64,000 nt of DNA, taken from NCBI RefSeq assembly GCF_000422905.1, contig NZ_AUGY01000001.1, positions 248,001 through 312,000 of the forward strand, read 5' to 3'. The stretch's first letter is position 1. The number at the start of each line of letters is the position of its first letter. Below the pieces are notes generated by a model that worked only from the letters and a program-made list of their open reading frames with translations, had not been told where the DNA came from and made no database searches. This document shows, piece after piece, positions 1 to 9,452 of the stretch. The position numbers were made by a program, and so were the translations under genes. This stretch comes from Paenibacillus alginolyticus DSM 5050 = NBRC 15375 (GTDB lineage Bacteria > Bacillota > Bacilli > Paenibacillales > NBRC-103111).

Positions 1-22
1 GTTTATTGAGAATTCGGGATTA

Positions 23-50
23 AAACGAAGGATGGCTCCTTCGTTTTTTC
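23..50 (+). terminator. Rho-independent terminator of an upstream gene
   Basis: A 10-bp perfect stem (AAACGAAGGA / TCCTTCGTTT) with a TGGC loop is followed directly by a T run. It must end transcription of a gene lying before the window. Confidence 0.75.
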
Positions 51-79
51 CTTGGAAATCGTTCGTGTTGGAGGCTTCT

Positions 80-426
80 ATGTTTAAAAGACTGGCTTTT
101 TTATTGATTTTAATTCTTTCTATGATTCCTATGTTTACTGTGGATGCCCATTCTCCCATTGAAAAAAGGTTTCCGAATGTCAATGCGGTTATCGAATCTG
201 CGCCTGATCAGGTGGAACTTTTTTTCAAGATCCCGTACAAATACATCGGAGTTCCGTTGTTGTTCAAAATGAGAATCCTGCAGAAGTCCAGGTCGGAAAA
301 CCGCAGCTGGACCCTAGCTATAATCGCAGCGCGACACCCGAAGAGAGGTTCCAAAACCTTAAATTAGTAGGAAGTATGGTTGTGGTGGGTTTGAGCCCGA
401 AACCAATAAAGCAAAACCGGGTTTAA
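80..426 (+). pseudogene. CopC-like copper resistance protein, frameshifted
   Basis: The ATG at 80 follows a purine-rich stretch and begins a signal peptide (MFKRLAFLLILILSM) ending in a DAHSPIEKRFPN segment, which is how CopC/YcnJ-type periplasmic copper-binding domains start (mature His first). The reading frame is correct to about 218 (APDQVELFF). It then continues in another frame from 226 as QDPVQIHRSSVVVQN and VQVGKPQLDPSYN, both typical of the CopC beta-sandwich. The break lies in the T7 run at 219-225, and one missing T would restore a protein of about 115 residues. There is no CopD membrane part downstream. The gene is probably dead unless the deletion is a sequencing error. Confidence 0.6.
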
Positions 427-478
427 GAGTGAGCTTACGTTTTACCGGCGTGTGAAGGAGTACGAAAGTCAGGTCGGC

Positions 479-514
479 AAAAAGCTCTTCGTTCAATGAA
501 TGAAGGGCTTTTTT
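479..514 (+). terminator. Rho-independent terminator after the copC remnant
   Basis: An imperfect stem (AAAAGCTCTTCGTTC / GAATGAAGGGCTTTT) is closed by a short loop and ends in a T6 run. Confidence 0.7.
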
Positions 515-627
515 GTGTATTTTTAAGGAAGTAAAAGGAAGGATGTAAAAATAATTGAGGGTGTGATGAACAATCTGCACAAAAACGAAGTCCTTTCATT
601 CATAGACACAGGAGAGGAGCTTCACTT

Positions 628-3600
628 ATGAAAAAAATCGTTGAATCTTCGATGCAACGAGCAACAATTATTATTGTGTGCGTGGTTCTTATTTTAGCGT
701 GGGGTGCCGTTTCCGCATTTCAAATGCAGCGAGATTATCTTCCTGGCATCAACAACACGACGTTAATGGTATCTTTACGCGCTTCTTCTTTACAAGCGGA
801 TCAAATCAAACGAGATATCACATCACCGCTAGAGGATGTGATTCGAAAGACAGATGGACTAACGAATATAGAGACCACCTCTTACGATGGCGGGCTTCTT
901 ATGAACCTTTATTATCCGATGAACTATGATATGAAAAAAGCGGAAAACCAGATCAAACAGGCTTTAAATGACGCAGAGCTGCCCGATGGCGTTAACCCAC
1001 CGGCCGTTACTCGACTGACGAACAGCACATTTCCTATACTTAGCTACAGTTTGACCTCCAACAATCAAAAAGTGGATGATATCACGCTTCAATCCACCGT
1101 CCAGGCTGAAATTGTGAAGCAGTTGAAATCTGTACCCGGCATATCCGATGTTCAGAATGTCGGCGGTGCAAAAAGCGGTTACGTTGTGTCTCTTCGTGCT
1201 AAGGACTTAGCCAAAAATAAGATGAGCGTCGACGATTTTAATAAGTCGATTTCAACGGATATTCCGAACCTTCAAGGCAATATTGCCAATGTAAAAGCTT
1301 CTTTTCCGGTGCGTGTCGAAGGCTGGGACCTGGGCGAACAGCAGTTGAACAGTCTTCCCATAAAAAATAAAGACGGGGATACGGTACCGCTGTCCGCGGT
1401 GGCGAACATTTCCAAATCGCTCAACGACGTCACGACCGTTTCTCGTACGGACGGAAAGGCAAGCGTGCTGATCAACGTGATCAAAACGCCTTCCGCGAAC
1501 ATCACCACAGTTGCGCAAAACGTAAAAGACCGAGTCAGCAACCTCACGGCCGTGAAAAACGGGGATGTTTCCATGAACCTCGTTTTGGATCGCGCGCATG
1601 ATTTGAATGCCTCCTTGATGGGACTTCTTCGGGAAGGCATTCTTGGCTGTGTTTTCTCGATGCTCTGCGTCCTGTTCTTTTTTCGGAATGTACGCTCTAC
1701 ACTGCTCATTGCCGTCTCTCTGCCGATTTCTCTCTTGGCCACAACCGCCATTTTGAAATCCATGGGCGTGACGCTAAATATTCTAACCATATCCGGTCTC
1801 ATTGTAGCGATGGGACGCATTGTGGATGATGCCATTGTCATACTGGATAATATGTACCGCAGAGTGCAGGAGAGCAAGGGAAAACCGATACTCGGAGTTC
1901 TGGCCGGAGCTGTTGTCGAGATGCTTCCGGCGATCTTTGCTTCCACTGCGACAACGATTGCGGTGTATGTACCGATTGCATTGGTTGGAGGCATTATCGG
2001 CGCTTCCTATTCAGGGTTTGCATGGTCGGTGGTTATTGCTCTTGTCGTATCGTTCTTTGTGGCCATGCTTGTCATTCCCGCACTTGCTTTTATGAGATGG
2101 AGAGAGCCAAGCGCGAAAGCCGTTACGCTTGAGCCGCTGATGAAGCCTCTGCTGTTGTCGGCGCTGCGGCACAAAACAGCAGTCATCAGCATTTCGCTCA
2201 TCGTGTTCGTTGCGGCGGCTCTGTTTGCAACGCAGCTTCCTTTCAACTTACTTCCAAGCTCGGCTACCGGACAGGTCGCCATTAAAGTGGAGCTGCCAAA
2301 GGGTACTCCCCTGACGGAAGTCGATCAAGAAGTTCGGAAGGTGGAGGGCGTTCTCCAGAACAATCCGAAAGTGACAGCTTTCTCGTCTACCTTCGGCTCG
2401 TCGTTCACACCGCAGGCGGATGATGTGTTCGACCAGGGCGGCGGATATATTCAGCAACCCAATGTGGGCAATTTATCCGTCTCATTAAAAAACAAAAACG
2501 AAGTCAGTTCGTTCATCACGGCTATGCAGTCGTCTTTGTCTAGTGATTCGGGAAAGGCTGCTATTACGGTTACGAATCAAAACATCGCCGGCGACGATTC
2601 GCAAATAAAAATCATGCTGTCCGGTGCAGATGAAAAGACGCTGGAAGACGCTGCACAGCTCGTTCGCAGCAAGCTCGCCAATATTGACGGGCTCAGCGTT
2701 GCCGGCAAAACGGATCTCACAAATGGAATCCCTAAATACGCAGTTACCATCGATCGTGATAAAGTTCAACAAGCGGGTATCGATCCTGCCGTTATTAATA
2801 AAATCCTAGGCCGTTATATGACCAAAGGAAAGGACTTTGGAATTTTCACTTCCAAAGGCACGACACCCGTTGATGTTTACATCGACTCTGTTCAAACCGG
2901 GGCTGGGGTTAACAACACCTTGCCGGTGTACACACCGGATCAGGTGATGACCTCGCTTGCTGCAGAAACATTGACCGGCAAAGATGGCCAGTCCTATCGG
3001 TTGGATCAACTGGCGTCCATCGATAAGAGCGACGCCGTTTCCACCATACAGGAACGTGATGGACAGCCATTCGCAGTGGTGACGACTCAAATCATCTCCA
3101 ATGCTGTGAGTAAAGTATCCAAGACGGTCGATGATACCTTAAAAGCGACCGCGTTACCCAATGGAGTGACGTATTCACTAGGTGGCATAACTGAGCAAGT
3201 GTCTCAAATGATTATGGAAATGGTCATTGCGGTCGCAGTATCCATTCTGCTTGTCTTGATGATCACCAGTTTCATATTTAAAGGTTGGAAAGCACCGTTC
3301 GCTGTACTCATCAGTATTCCTTTGGCATTGTCGGGTGTTGTTATTGCGCTATATGTCATCCATGGGCAATGGAATCTAGCCGCCTTAATCGGGGTGCTCA
3401 TGCTTACAGGCATTGTTGTCACAAATGGCATTGTGCTGATCGATAAAATTGAGCGAAACCGAAGAGAAGGAATGGAATTGAGGGATGCCGTGCTAGAGGG
3501 CAGCTTATCCAGGGTGCGGCCGATCTTTATGACCGCTGGCACGACTGTCCTTACCCTAATTCCTCTTGCTCTGTCGCATAGTGCCGATACGGTCATTTCT

Positions 3601-3738
3601 CAAGTACTTGGTATCGTGGTTATTGGGGGGATGATAACCTCTACCTTGAATAGTTTTGTTGTGATTCCGATTATCTATGAATGGATGCAGGGAAAGAATA
3701 AAAAGAGCATCCAAACACGGATCGGAAAGTCGGTTTAA
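628..3738 (+). CDS. RND-family efflux permease (AcrB/SwrC-like)
   Basis: This 1036-residue protein has the full length and layout of an RND transporter: one N-terminal membrane helix (residues 10-30), a large outer domain, a six-helix block at about 330-510, a second outer domain, and a final six-helix block at about 860-1020. The TM4 segment GLIVAMGRIVDDAIVILDN carries the paired acidic residues used for proton relay, although the second Asp pair is replaced around MGRIVDD. In Bacillota, relatives such as SwrC export lipopeptides and other amphiphiles by proton antiport. The start is set by AGGAGAGGAG at 611-620. No membrane fusion protein is encoded next to it. The first 154 bases are duplicated at 15418-15571. 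Confidence 0.9.
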   Translation: MKKIVESSMQRATIIIVCVVLILAWGAVSAFQMQRDYLPGINNTTLMVSLRASSLQADQIKRDITSPLEDVIRKTDGLTNIETTSYDGGLLMNLYYPMNYDMKKAENQIKQALNDAELPDGVNPPAVTRLTNSTFPILSYSLTSNNQKVDDITLQSTVQAEIVKQLKSVPGISDVQNVGGAKSGYVVSLRAKDLAKNKMSVDDFNKSISTDIPNLQGNIANVKASFPVRVEGWDLGEQQLNSLPIKNKDGDTVPLSAVANISKSLNDVTTVSRTDGKASVLINVIKTPSANITTVAQNVKDRVSNLTAVKNGDVSMNLVLDRAHDLNASLMGLLREGILGCVFSMLCVLFFFRNVRSTLLIAVSLPISLLATTAILKSMGVTLNILTISGLIVAMGRIVDDAIVILDNMYRRVQESKGKPILGVLAGAVVEMLPAIFASTATTIAVYVPIALVGGIIGASYSGFAWSVVIALVVSFFVAMLVIPALAFMRWREPSAKAVTLEPLMKPLLLSALRHKTAVISISLIVFVAAALFATQLPFNLLPSSATGQVAIKVELPKGTPLTEVDQEVRKVEGVLQNNPKVTAFSSTFGSSFTPQADDVFDQGGGYIQQPNVGNLSVSLKNKNEVSSFITAMQSSLSSDSGKAAITVTNQNIAGDDSQIKIMLSGADEKTLEDAAQLVRSKLANIDGLSVAGKTDLTNGIPKYAVTIDRDKVQQAGIDPAVINKILGRYMTKGKDFGIFTSKGTTPVDVYIDSVQTGAGVNNTLPVYTPDQVMTSLAAETLTGKDGQSYRLDQLASIDKSDAVSTIQERDGQPFAVVTTQIISNAVSKVSKTVDDTLKATALPNGVTYSLGGITEQVSQMIMEMVIAVAVSILLVLMITSFIFKGWKAPFAVLISIPLALSGVVIALYVIHGQWNLAALIGVLMLTGIVVTNGIVLIDKIERNRREGMELRDAVLEGSLSRVRPIFMTAGTTVLTLIPLALSHSADTVISQVLGIVVIGGMITSTLNSFVVIPIIYEWMQGKNKKSIQTRIGKSV

Positions 3739-3780
3739 CTCACAACGGTGTAAACAGTAACAGAAAAGGGGACAGGCAAC

Positions 3781-4392
3781 ATGTCATTAACACAAATCGA
3801 TTATTTTGTTTTTAAAGCGATCAACGACACGGCAGGCAGTTTGCCATTCATAGATGGCATCATGCGTTTTTTATCGCAGGACGCGGAGTATTTGTTTTAT
3901 TTGGGTATTATATTGTATTGGTTTACACGTAAACGAGAAAATAGAAAAATGGTAATGGAGTCCCTCGTTTCCGCTTGCCTCGCGTTCGGCATCGGGATGA
4001 TCGTAAGCCATTTGGTTTATCGGGATCGGCCGTTTGTGACCCATCACGTGCACAAGCTGATCGATCACGCGGCAAACGCCTCTTTTCCAAGCGACCATTC
4101 CATTGGTGCTTTCGTGATCGCTACCGCCATATGGCTGTTTAGGAAAAAAGCCGGGTTCATTTGGCTGCTGCTCGCTGCATTCATCTCGTTATCGCGCATA
4201 TGGAACGGTGTCCATTATCCGTTTGATGTAATTACTGGCGCACTTTTGGGCGTGTTGTCCGCAGTCGTCGTTCATTTGACATTTATGAAAATTCCCTTCG
4301 CAAGAAGTGTAATGGCTGTTGGAATCGCCCTATATGAAAGCATCGAACAACGAATATGGCCAAGTCGTAACGAAAAGGCAGCGAAGTCTTGA
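3781..4392 (+). CDS. PAP2 phosphatase, BcrC-like undecaprenyl pyrophosphatase
   Basis: This 203-residue membrane protein carries the complete PAP2 signature: YRDRPFV (end of motif 1), FPSDHS (motif 2 with its His) and SRIWNGVHYPFDV (motif 3, SRx5Hx3D). Family members of this size (BcrC/YwoA) dephosphorylate undecaprenyl pyrophosphate at the outer face of the membrane. This recycles the cell-wall lipid carrier and gives resistance to bacitracin. A good ribosome site (AAAAGGGGACAGG) precedes the ATG. It is the first of six co-directional genes that include an ECF sigma factor, which suggests an envelope-stress regulon. Confidence 0.85.
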   Translation: MSLTQIDYFVFKAINDTAGSLPFIDGIMRFLSQDAEYLFYLGIILYWFTRKRENRKMVMESLVSACLAFGIGMIVSHLVYRDRPFVTHHVHKLIDHAANASFPSDHSIGAFVIATAIWLFRKKAGFIWLLLAAFISLSRIWNGVHYPFDVITGALLGVLSAVVVHLTFMKIPFARSVMAVGIALYESIEQRIWPSRNEKAAKS

Positions 4393-4419
4393 CCTGTTAA
4401 CAAGAGAGGGGGGATCACT

Positions 4420-5715
4420 TTGTCATTTTTAACAACGTGGCTGGAACATTACGGATATTGGGTCCTCTTTTTTGCTCTTTTACTGGAGATGCTGGCCTTG
4501 CCGCTGCCGGGAGAAGTGCTCATGAGTTATGCCGGGTTACAGGTGTTTCAAGGAAAGCTGGACTGGCTGCTTGCCATCATCATCGCTGGAGCAGGGGCAT
4601 CAGTCGGCATGACGCTGTCCTATTGGATTGGGTATCGCCTTGGCAGGCCCTTTTTTGAAAAATACGGTGCTCGTATTCACATGGGACCAGATAAACTCGA
4701 GAAGGCGTCCGAGTGGTTTCAAAAATACGGAAATAAAATGTTGATCATTGCCTATTTCATTCCCGGCGTTCGTCATATCACCGGGTACTTTTCGGGCATG
4801 ACACGTATTTCTTTTCGCAAATATGCAGTATTCGCCTATCTAGGCGCTTTCTTTTGGGTGAGCGTGTTTATATCGCTCGGTAAAATATTGGGTCCGAAAT
4901 GGGAACTGTACCATCACACCATCAATCGCTATTTAATTATTGGCGGTGTTATCGCCGCGGTTATTTTTGTTTTGGTTTACCTGTATCGGAAATATAAAAA
5001 TCATATCATCTCCCGGACCACCAGCATTCTTGAAAAAGGAATTCAACATTTTCATACGATGGGTAAAGTGAAATTTATTCTGCTCGCTGCTTTTGCTGGA
5101 TTTGTGTTGTTTATTTCTTTCATCATCGGATTGATCCAGGATTTCTTAGCTCATGAGTTTGCTTTGTTTGACGAAGTCACCGCGTATATCATCCATGAAA
5201 TGTTCGATCCAAGCTGGACTGGATGGATGGATCGTTTTGCACTGCTTGGCTCCTATTACGTATTTATGCCTTTAATTCTTATCACTACAGTGTGGATCTT
5301 ATTTAAAGGAAAAGATCGAGCGCTGGAATTGACCTTCTTTGCACTCGTCATTTTGGGTGGGGAAGCACTGGACGAAGGGCTGCGTTCACTGTTCCATCGT
5401 ACCGGCCCATCGCCATCAGGGTTCCAGTTTCCTTACACATTCCCCAGCGAACAAACCTTACTATCGCTGACCGTGTGCGGATTTGCCGCCTTTTTATTGG
5501 TCCGTCATTATGGAAATGTAAAAATACGCATCACGGCCCTGCTGCTCGTCATCATTTTGTGTCTACTTGTCGGCATCAGCCGCATCTTCTTCAATGTTCA
5601 ATATCCAAGCGATGTCGTGGCCGGGTATGTGTTTGGCGGGGCTTGGTTTAGCTTAAATGTCATCCTACTAGAAATCTTTCGTTTGTTGCGAAATAATGAG
5701 TTCATGGCACGATGA
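4420..5715 (+). CDS. DedA membrane protein fused to a degenerate PAP2 domain
   Basis: The TTG start lies behind GAGAGGGGGG. Residues 1-200 form a DedA domain (LALPLPGEVLM, FIPGVRHITGYFSGM with the conserved Arg and Gly), a family that flips lipid carriers across the membrane. Residues 220-425 are a PAP2-type six-helix domain. Its catalytic motifs have decayed: motif 2 reads FPSEQ where PS(G/D)H is expected, and motif 3 reads SRIFFNVQYPSD, with Gln in place of the nucleophile His. The domain is therefore unlikely to be a working phosphatase. The upstream neighbour is an intact PAP2 enzyme, which suggests division of labour: flippase here, hydrolase there. Confidence 0.85.
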   Translation: MSFLTTWLEHYGYWVLFFALLLEMLALPLPGEVLMSYAGLQVFQGKLDWLLAIIIAGAGASVGMTLSYWIGYRLGRPFFEKYGARIHMGPDKLEKASEWFQKYGNKMLIIAYFIPGVRHITGYFSGMTRISFRKYAVFAYLGAFFWVSVFISLGKILGPKWELYHHTINRYLIIGGVIAAVIFVLVYLYRKYKNHIISRTTSILEKGIQHFHTMGKVKFILLAAFAGFVLFISFIIGLIQDFLAHEFALFDEVTAYIIHEMFDPSWTGWMDRFALLGSYYVFMPLILITTVWILFKGKDRALELTFFALVILGGEALDEGLRSLFHRTGPSPSGFQFPYTFPSEQTLLSLTVCGFAAFLLVRHYGNVKIRITALLLVIILCLLVGISRIFFNVQYPSDVVAGYVFGGAWFSLNVILLEIFRLLRNNEFMAR

Positions 5716-5750
5716 CAGGTAACATGCGTTCGGTAGGGGGCTGATCATGT

Positions 5751-6278
5751 GTGGATGAAGAACTTTACCGATTAATCGGCGAGGCGAAGCGAGGGGGGAA
5801 AGACGCTTTTGCCCAGCTCGTGACGCAATATAAAAATCGCGTCTACCGCCATGCTTTCGGTATGCTCGGGGAGCGAATGGAAGCGGAGGATATCACGCAG
5901 GAAGCATTTATCAAAGCGTATTACTCTTTTTCCCGGCTTGAAAGCGAGTATGCATTCTCGTCTTGGATGATGCAGATCGTCTCCAATTTATGCAAGGATC
6001 GATTAAAAAAGCGGGAAAAAGAACGGACACTAAGAAGTGAGTCCATCGAAGAGACATCGATTCAAGGGGTGGAAGACAATCACCTTGGACTAGGTATCCA
6101 AGAAGCCATGATGACACTTTCGACGGAACACCGCGAAGTCATTTTGTTACATGATGTTCAGGGGTACCGGTATGAGGAGATCGCTGCAATTGTGGGGATT
6201 CCGCTGGGCACGGTAAAATCGCGCCTTAATATGGCCCGATTAGCTTTAAGAAATGAAATGAAAAAAGGTGATGCGTGA
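5751..6278 (+). CDS. ECF (sigma-70 group 4) sigma factor
   Basis: This 175-residue protein has sigma region 2 at about 22-90 (FAQLVTQYKNRVYRHAFGML, AEDITQEAFIKAY, SSWMMQIVSNLCKDRLK) and region 4 at about 115-165 (LSTEHREVILLHDVQGYRYEEIAAIVGIPLGTVKSRLNMAR). Such factors direct RNA polymerase to stress promoters. GTG at 5751 is preferred: an upstream ATG at 5747 is in another frame and stops at once, and a GGGGG site lies at 5735-5739. It overlaps the anti-sigma gene by one base, so the pair is translationally coupled. Its target promoter could not be identified by eye. Confidence 0.9.
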   Translation: MDEELYRLIGEAKRGGKDAFAQLVTQYKNRVYRHAFGMLGERMEAEDITQEAFIKAYYSFSRLESEYAFSSWMMQIVSNLCKDRLKKREKERTLRSESIEETSIQGVEDNHLGLGIQEAMMTLSTEHREVILLHDVQGYRYEEIAAIVGIPLGTVKSRLNMARLALRNEMKKGDA

Positions 6279-6763
6279 TGCCAAACCATCCGGAAGATTT
6301 GTTATCGGCCTATATCGATAACGAGCTGACCGCAAAAGAGCGGCAGCAAGTTGAGGAACATCTACATTCCTGTACACAATGCCAGCTGCTTGCAGCGGAT
6401 TTGCTTGAATTACAGCAGCAGGTTTCGACTGTATTTCTGACCATGGATGCGCCGCGGGACATGGAGCAGCGGATCATGTACGAGGTTGAGCTTCAAACAC
6501 GCGCTCCATTCATAAGCAGGAACTGGCTGGCTCTACCGTTAGCGGGGGTGATCTGTTTAACTGCAGTTTGGTATTTTTTTGGATCTGTATTCTTTTCGTT
6601 GCTGTCGGTCTTATTCAAATTTGTAGTGGCACTGCTCTATGCGTTTTCCGGCATGGTCACGTCGATCCCTACCTTAACAGGCGCAACGGCGGTATTCGCG
6701 ATTTTTATCGTAATCATTTCAAGTTTTTCGCTGCGGCGTTTGCTAACTACCACGACAAATTAA
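6278..6763 (+). CDS. Zinc-finger anti-sigma factor
   Basis: The 161-residue product starts with a ZAS/zf-HC2 domain: DLLSAYIDNELTAKERQQVEEHLHSCTQCQ, given here by its key H..C..C residues (HLHSCTQC). A cytoplasmic linker follows, then two hydrophobic segments (about 85-115 and 120-155). Proteins of this design bind and silence the cognate ECF sigma factor until a membrane signal releases it. ATG 6278 overlaps the sigma stop codon (TGATG), which is a more likely start than GTG 6275. Confidence 0.85.
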   Translation: MPNHPEDLLSAYIDNELTAKERQQVEEHLHSCTQCQLLAADLLELQQQVSTVFLTMDAPRDMEQRIMYEVELQTRAPFISRNWLALPLAGVICLTAVWYFFGSVFFSLLSVLFKFVVALLYAFSGMVTSIPTLTGATAVFAIFIVIISSFSLRRLLTTTTN

Positions 6764-6778
6764 GGGAGGGTGAATCGT

Positions 6779-7606
6779 TTGAGAATAGCCAAATATTTCG
6801 TTCTGTTTTTTTTGCTCTCCTTTTTGCTGCTTCCCAGTTCAGCCATGGCCAAAAGTATTTTTGAACACCAAAGCACGACTGTCCCTGAAAATCAGACAGT
6901 AAACGATGTTGTTATTGTCGGAGGGGACGCCACCATTTTAGGTACGGTCAACAGCTCCGTGATCGTGGTGAACGGGGATGCTCATATTCAGTCTTCCGCG
7001 CATATCAAAGGGTTTGTGTTGATCATCGGCGGTAAGCTGCAGCAGGACCCGGGAGCGGAAATAGCAGATGATGTTATTAATTTCTCTTTTGACAACGCGA
7101 CCCAGAACAGTTTTTTGATTGGAGGCGGGCTTGTTGTTGGGCTATGGGTCATCCAGTTAGCAGGAAGCTTGATCATGCTGCTGATCCCGATCCTAATGAC
7201 CTTGTTCGGGAAAAAACGAATGGTCTTGTTTATCGATAAATACAAGGCGGTATCTACCGGCCGGATGATATATACTGGATTTTTCAGCGGATTGTTACTT
7301 GTGGCTGCCTGTTTGTTTTTGCTCCTTACCGTAATCGGCATCCCTTTGATCCTGGTTCTCGGTTTGCTTGTGCTTGTATCGTTTGTATTTGGAATCACGA
7401 TACTTAGTCATCTCGTGGGGGAACGATTTCAGGGGGCATTCGAAAAAGGTGATTGGATGAAAGCGGCAATAGGGGCCTTTATCCTGATGGCTTCGGTCAA
7501 TATCCCATTTGTGGGCGGGTTAACGCTTTTGGTCATCGGATTGTTTTCTCTTGGCATCACAACAACTTGGGTGGTGGAAAAAGCAAAGAAACGAAAGCAA
7601 AGCTAA
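6779..7606 (+). CDS. Membrane protein with bactofilin-like beta-repeat domain
   Basis: The best start is TTG 6779, eight bases after GGGAGGG; the GTG at 6770 would overlap that site. The 275-residue product has a signal peptide (to about SAMA). A short run of hexapeptide-like turns follows at about 40-95 (VNDVVIVGGDATILGTVNSS, VIVVNGDAHIQSSAHIKG), as in polymer-forming bactofilin-like domains. Four or so membrane helices fill residues 105-265. Proteins of this kind often sit beside ECF sigma/anti-sigma pairs in Bacillota. The molecular function is unknown, and a role in sensing or shielding envelope damage is a guess from context. Confidence 0.7.
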   Translation: MRIAKYFVLFFLLSFLLLPSSAMAKSIFEHQSTTVPENQTVNDVVIVGGDATILGTVNSSVIVVNGDAHIQSSAHIKGFVLIIGGKLQQDPGAEIADDVINFSFDNATQNSFLIGGGLVVGLWVIQLAGSLIMLLIPILMTLFGKKRMVLFIDKYKAVSTGRMIYTGFFSGLLLVAACLFLLLTVIGIPLILVLGLLVLVSFVFGITILSHLVGERFQGAFEKGDWMKAAIGAFILMASVNIPFVGGLTLLVIGLFSLGITTTWVVEKAKKRKQS

Positions 7607-7627
7607 TGGGAACGTGAGGGGGATAAC

Positions 7628-8794
7628 TTGAAGACAAAGCCTTTTGCGATGAGTCCAGTTATTTTTATTATGGGATTGGTTAGTTTGTTTACCGATCTCT
7701 CCGGGCAAATGATCGTTCCGATTTTGCCGCTGTACTTAACCACCGTGCTACACGTCCAGATGGGGACCCTTGGGGTGATTGAGGGGATTGCTGAAAGCAC
7801 GGCAAGCCTATTAAAGTTGTTTTCGGGCTGGATGACCGACCGAATTGGAAAGCGAAAACTGTTAATGGTGATTGGTTATGGCCTTTCTAACTTGGTAAAA
7901 CCCTTTTTTGCCTTAAGTGCTTCATGGGGTCAGGTGCTTGTGATTCGTTTTGCGGATCGCTTCGGAAAAGGGATACGGGTTTCGCCGCGGGACGCTCTTC
8001 TCGCGGATTTAACAACGAAAGAGGAGCGAGGGAAAGCTTTTGGGTTTCGTCGAGCTATGGATGCTTTAGGCGCGGCGTTGGGACCATTATGCGCCTTTGG
8101 GATTCTTGCCATATACGAAGGCAATTATCGTTTGGTTTTTTTGGCATCGATCATCCCAGGTGCGATTGCGATATTGCTGCTCATTTTCTTCTTAAAGGAA
8201 AAGTCGGATTCACAGCCGCACAAACCCCGGGAATTACCCAAAATACGTTTTAAACAGATGGATCGGAAATTTATCTGGTTTTCCCTCATTATTACTTTGT
8301 TTACACTCGGGAACTTCTCGGATGCGTTCTTGGCGCTTAGGGCGCAGGATGTCGGAATGCAGATTTCCCTTATTCCCCTTGCCTTTTTCACGTTTAACCT
8401 CATTAGCAGTTTGTTTTCAATGCCGGTCGGGGCGCTGTCTGATCGAATTGGTCGGCGGCCCATATTGATTACTGGTCTTTTTATTTTTGCCTTCATTTAC
8501 TTCGGATTTGGCTTTGCTAACCATGTCGCTTGGATTTGGGTGCTGTTTATTTTATATGGTTTTTATTATGCGTTTACCGAAGGGATTCAAAAGGCATATA
8601 TCGCGGATATTGTTCCTGAAGGTCAAAGGGGCACGGCAATGGGTACATTTAACGCGTTAACCGGTCTTGCGGCGTTACCGGCAAGCGTTATGGCAGGGTT
8701 TCTTTGGCAGGCTTTTGGACCCGCAGTTGCTTTTGGCGCAAGCGGTGTTATTGCCCTGGTTTGCGCGTTGTTGCTCATTTTGATTCGGATATAA
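7628..8794 (+). CDS. Major facilitator superfamily transporter
   Basis: This 388-residue, about 12-helix permease has the MFS loop 2-3 motif GWMTDRIGKRK and its second-half copy GALSDRIGRRP, plus the charged stretch RFADRFGKGIRVSPRDALLAD found in a group of drug or metabolite exporters. TTG 7628 follows GTGAGGGGGATAAC. It is the last gene of the run that begins at 3781. The substrate cannot be told from sequence. An export role fits the antibiotic and envelope setting. Confidence 0.85.
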   Translation: MKTKPFAMSPVIFIMGLVSLFTDLSGQMIVPILPLYLTTVLHVQMGTLGVIEGIAESTASLLKLFSGWMTDRIGKRKLLMVIGYGLSNLVKPFFALSASWGQVLVIRFADRFGKGIRVSPRDALLADLTTKEERGKAFGFRRAMDALGAALGPLCAFGILAIYEGNYRLVFLASIIPGAIAILLLIFFLKEKSDSQPHKPRELPKIRFKQMDRKFIWFSLIITLFTLGNFSDAFLALRAQDVGMQISLIPLAFFTFNLISSLFSMPVGALSDRIGRRPILITGLFIFAFIYFGFGFANHVAWIWVLFILYGFYYAFTEGIQKAYIADIVPEGQRGTAMGTFNALTGLAALPASVMAGFLWQAFGPAVAFGASGVIALVCALLLILIRI

Positions 8795-8829
8795 AGCCTT
8801 CAAGTTGATTTTCTCAATCTTTACTCCTT

Positions 8830-9215
8830 TTGTCGATTGCAATGTGGATAAGGACCGGAAAGCGGAATAAACAAAGAGAAGTCCCTTTAAATGCTACATG
8901 CAGGGAAGCGCTCGAAAAATATATGGCCTCTTTGGATGGCAGCTATCATTATTTGTTTCCTTCTGAAAAAACGAGGGAGCGATTGACAGAACGAGCTTTA
9001 CGGCATTTGATAAAAAAATATAAGGTTGCGGCTCGGATCGACAAGTTAAGCGCTCATGATTTAAGGCATCGTTTGGTTATGTAATGGCCAAGAATACGCC
9101 TTTACATCGGTTGGCACAAATTATGGGGCATGATAGTTTGGACACAACCATGATTTATGTTACGGCCCACCGGTCGGACCTACAAGGTGAAGTTGAAAAA
9201 ATAGCATGGCAATAA
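8830..9215 (+). pseudogene. Tyrosine recombinase remnant (C-terminal catalytic part)
   Basis: This is the C-terminal half of a phage-type integrase. RTGKRNKQREVPLN matches the strand carrying the first catalytic Arg and Lys, and AHDLRH is the HxxR box. After a frameshift near 9070, GYVMAKNTPLHRLAQIMGHD and TTMIYV supply the last His and the tyrosine nucleophile. The N-terminal half is missing and one base is lacking in a TTT run. It marks an old integration or excision boundary between the envelope genes and the iron genes. Confidence 0.75.
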
Positions 9216-9452
9216 GGAGAGGGACTTCCGGCAGAAACGTGGGAGGAGAAAGTACTACCGTTAAAGGGGGCACCTCACGAAACGGAAAATAATCGTACGC
9301 TAAGCAATTCGTTACATGAAAAACCGGACCCTATACAAAGGAATCTGGTTCTCGTAATTACAACTGAGCGAAGTTCATGGAATCAAGTAAAAAACATAAA
9401 CGGCAAACAAGGTCTGCCGTTTATGTTACGTTTTATACACTTTTGTAACTGA
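9216..9452. other. Intergenic stretch with convergent terminator
   Basis: There is no gene here. A 13-bp perfect inverted repeat (AACATAAACGGCA at 9393-9405, TGCCGTTTATGTT at 9415-9427) is flanked by an A run on the left and TTTT on the right. It serves as the terminator of the lipoprotein gene on the minus strand and could work both ways. Confidence 0.7.

Noticed and set aside
4420..5715. Calling the DedA-PAP2 protein an active phosphatase
   Set aside because: Both catalytic His positions are replaced (FPSEQ, NVQYPSD).
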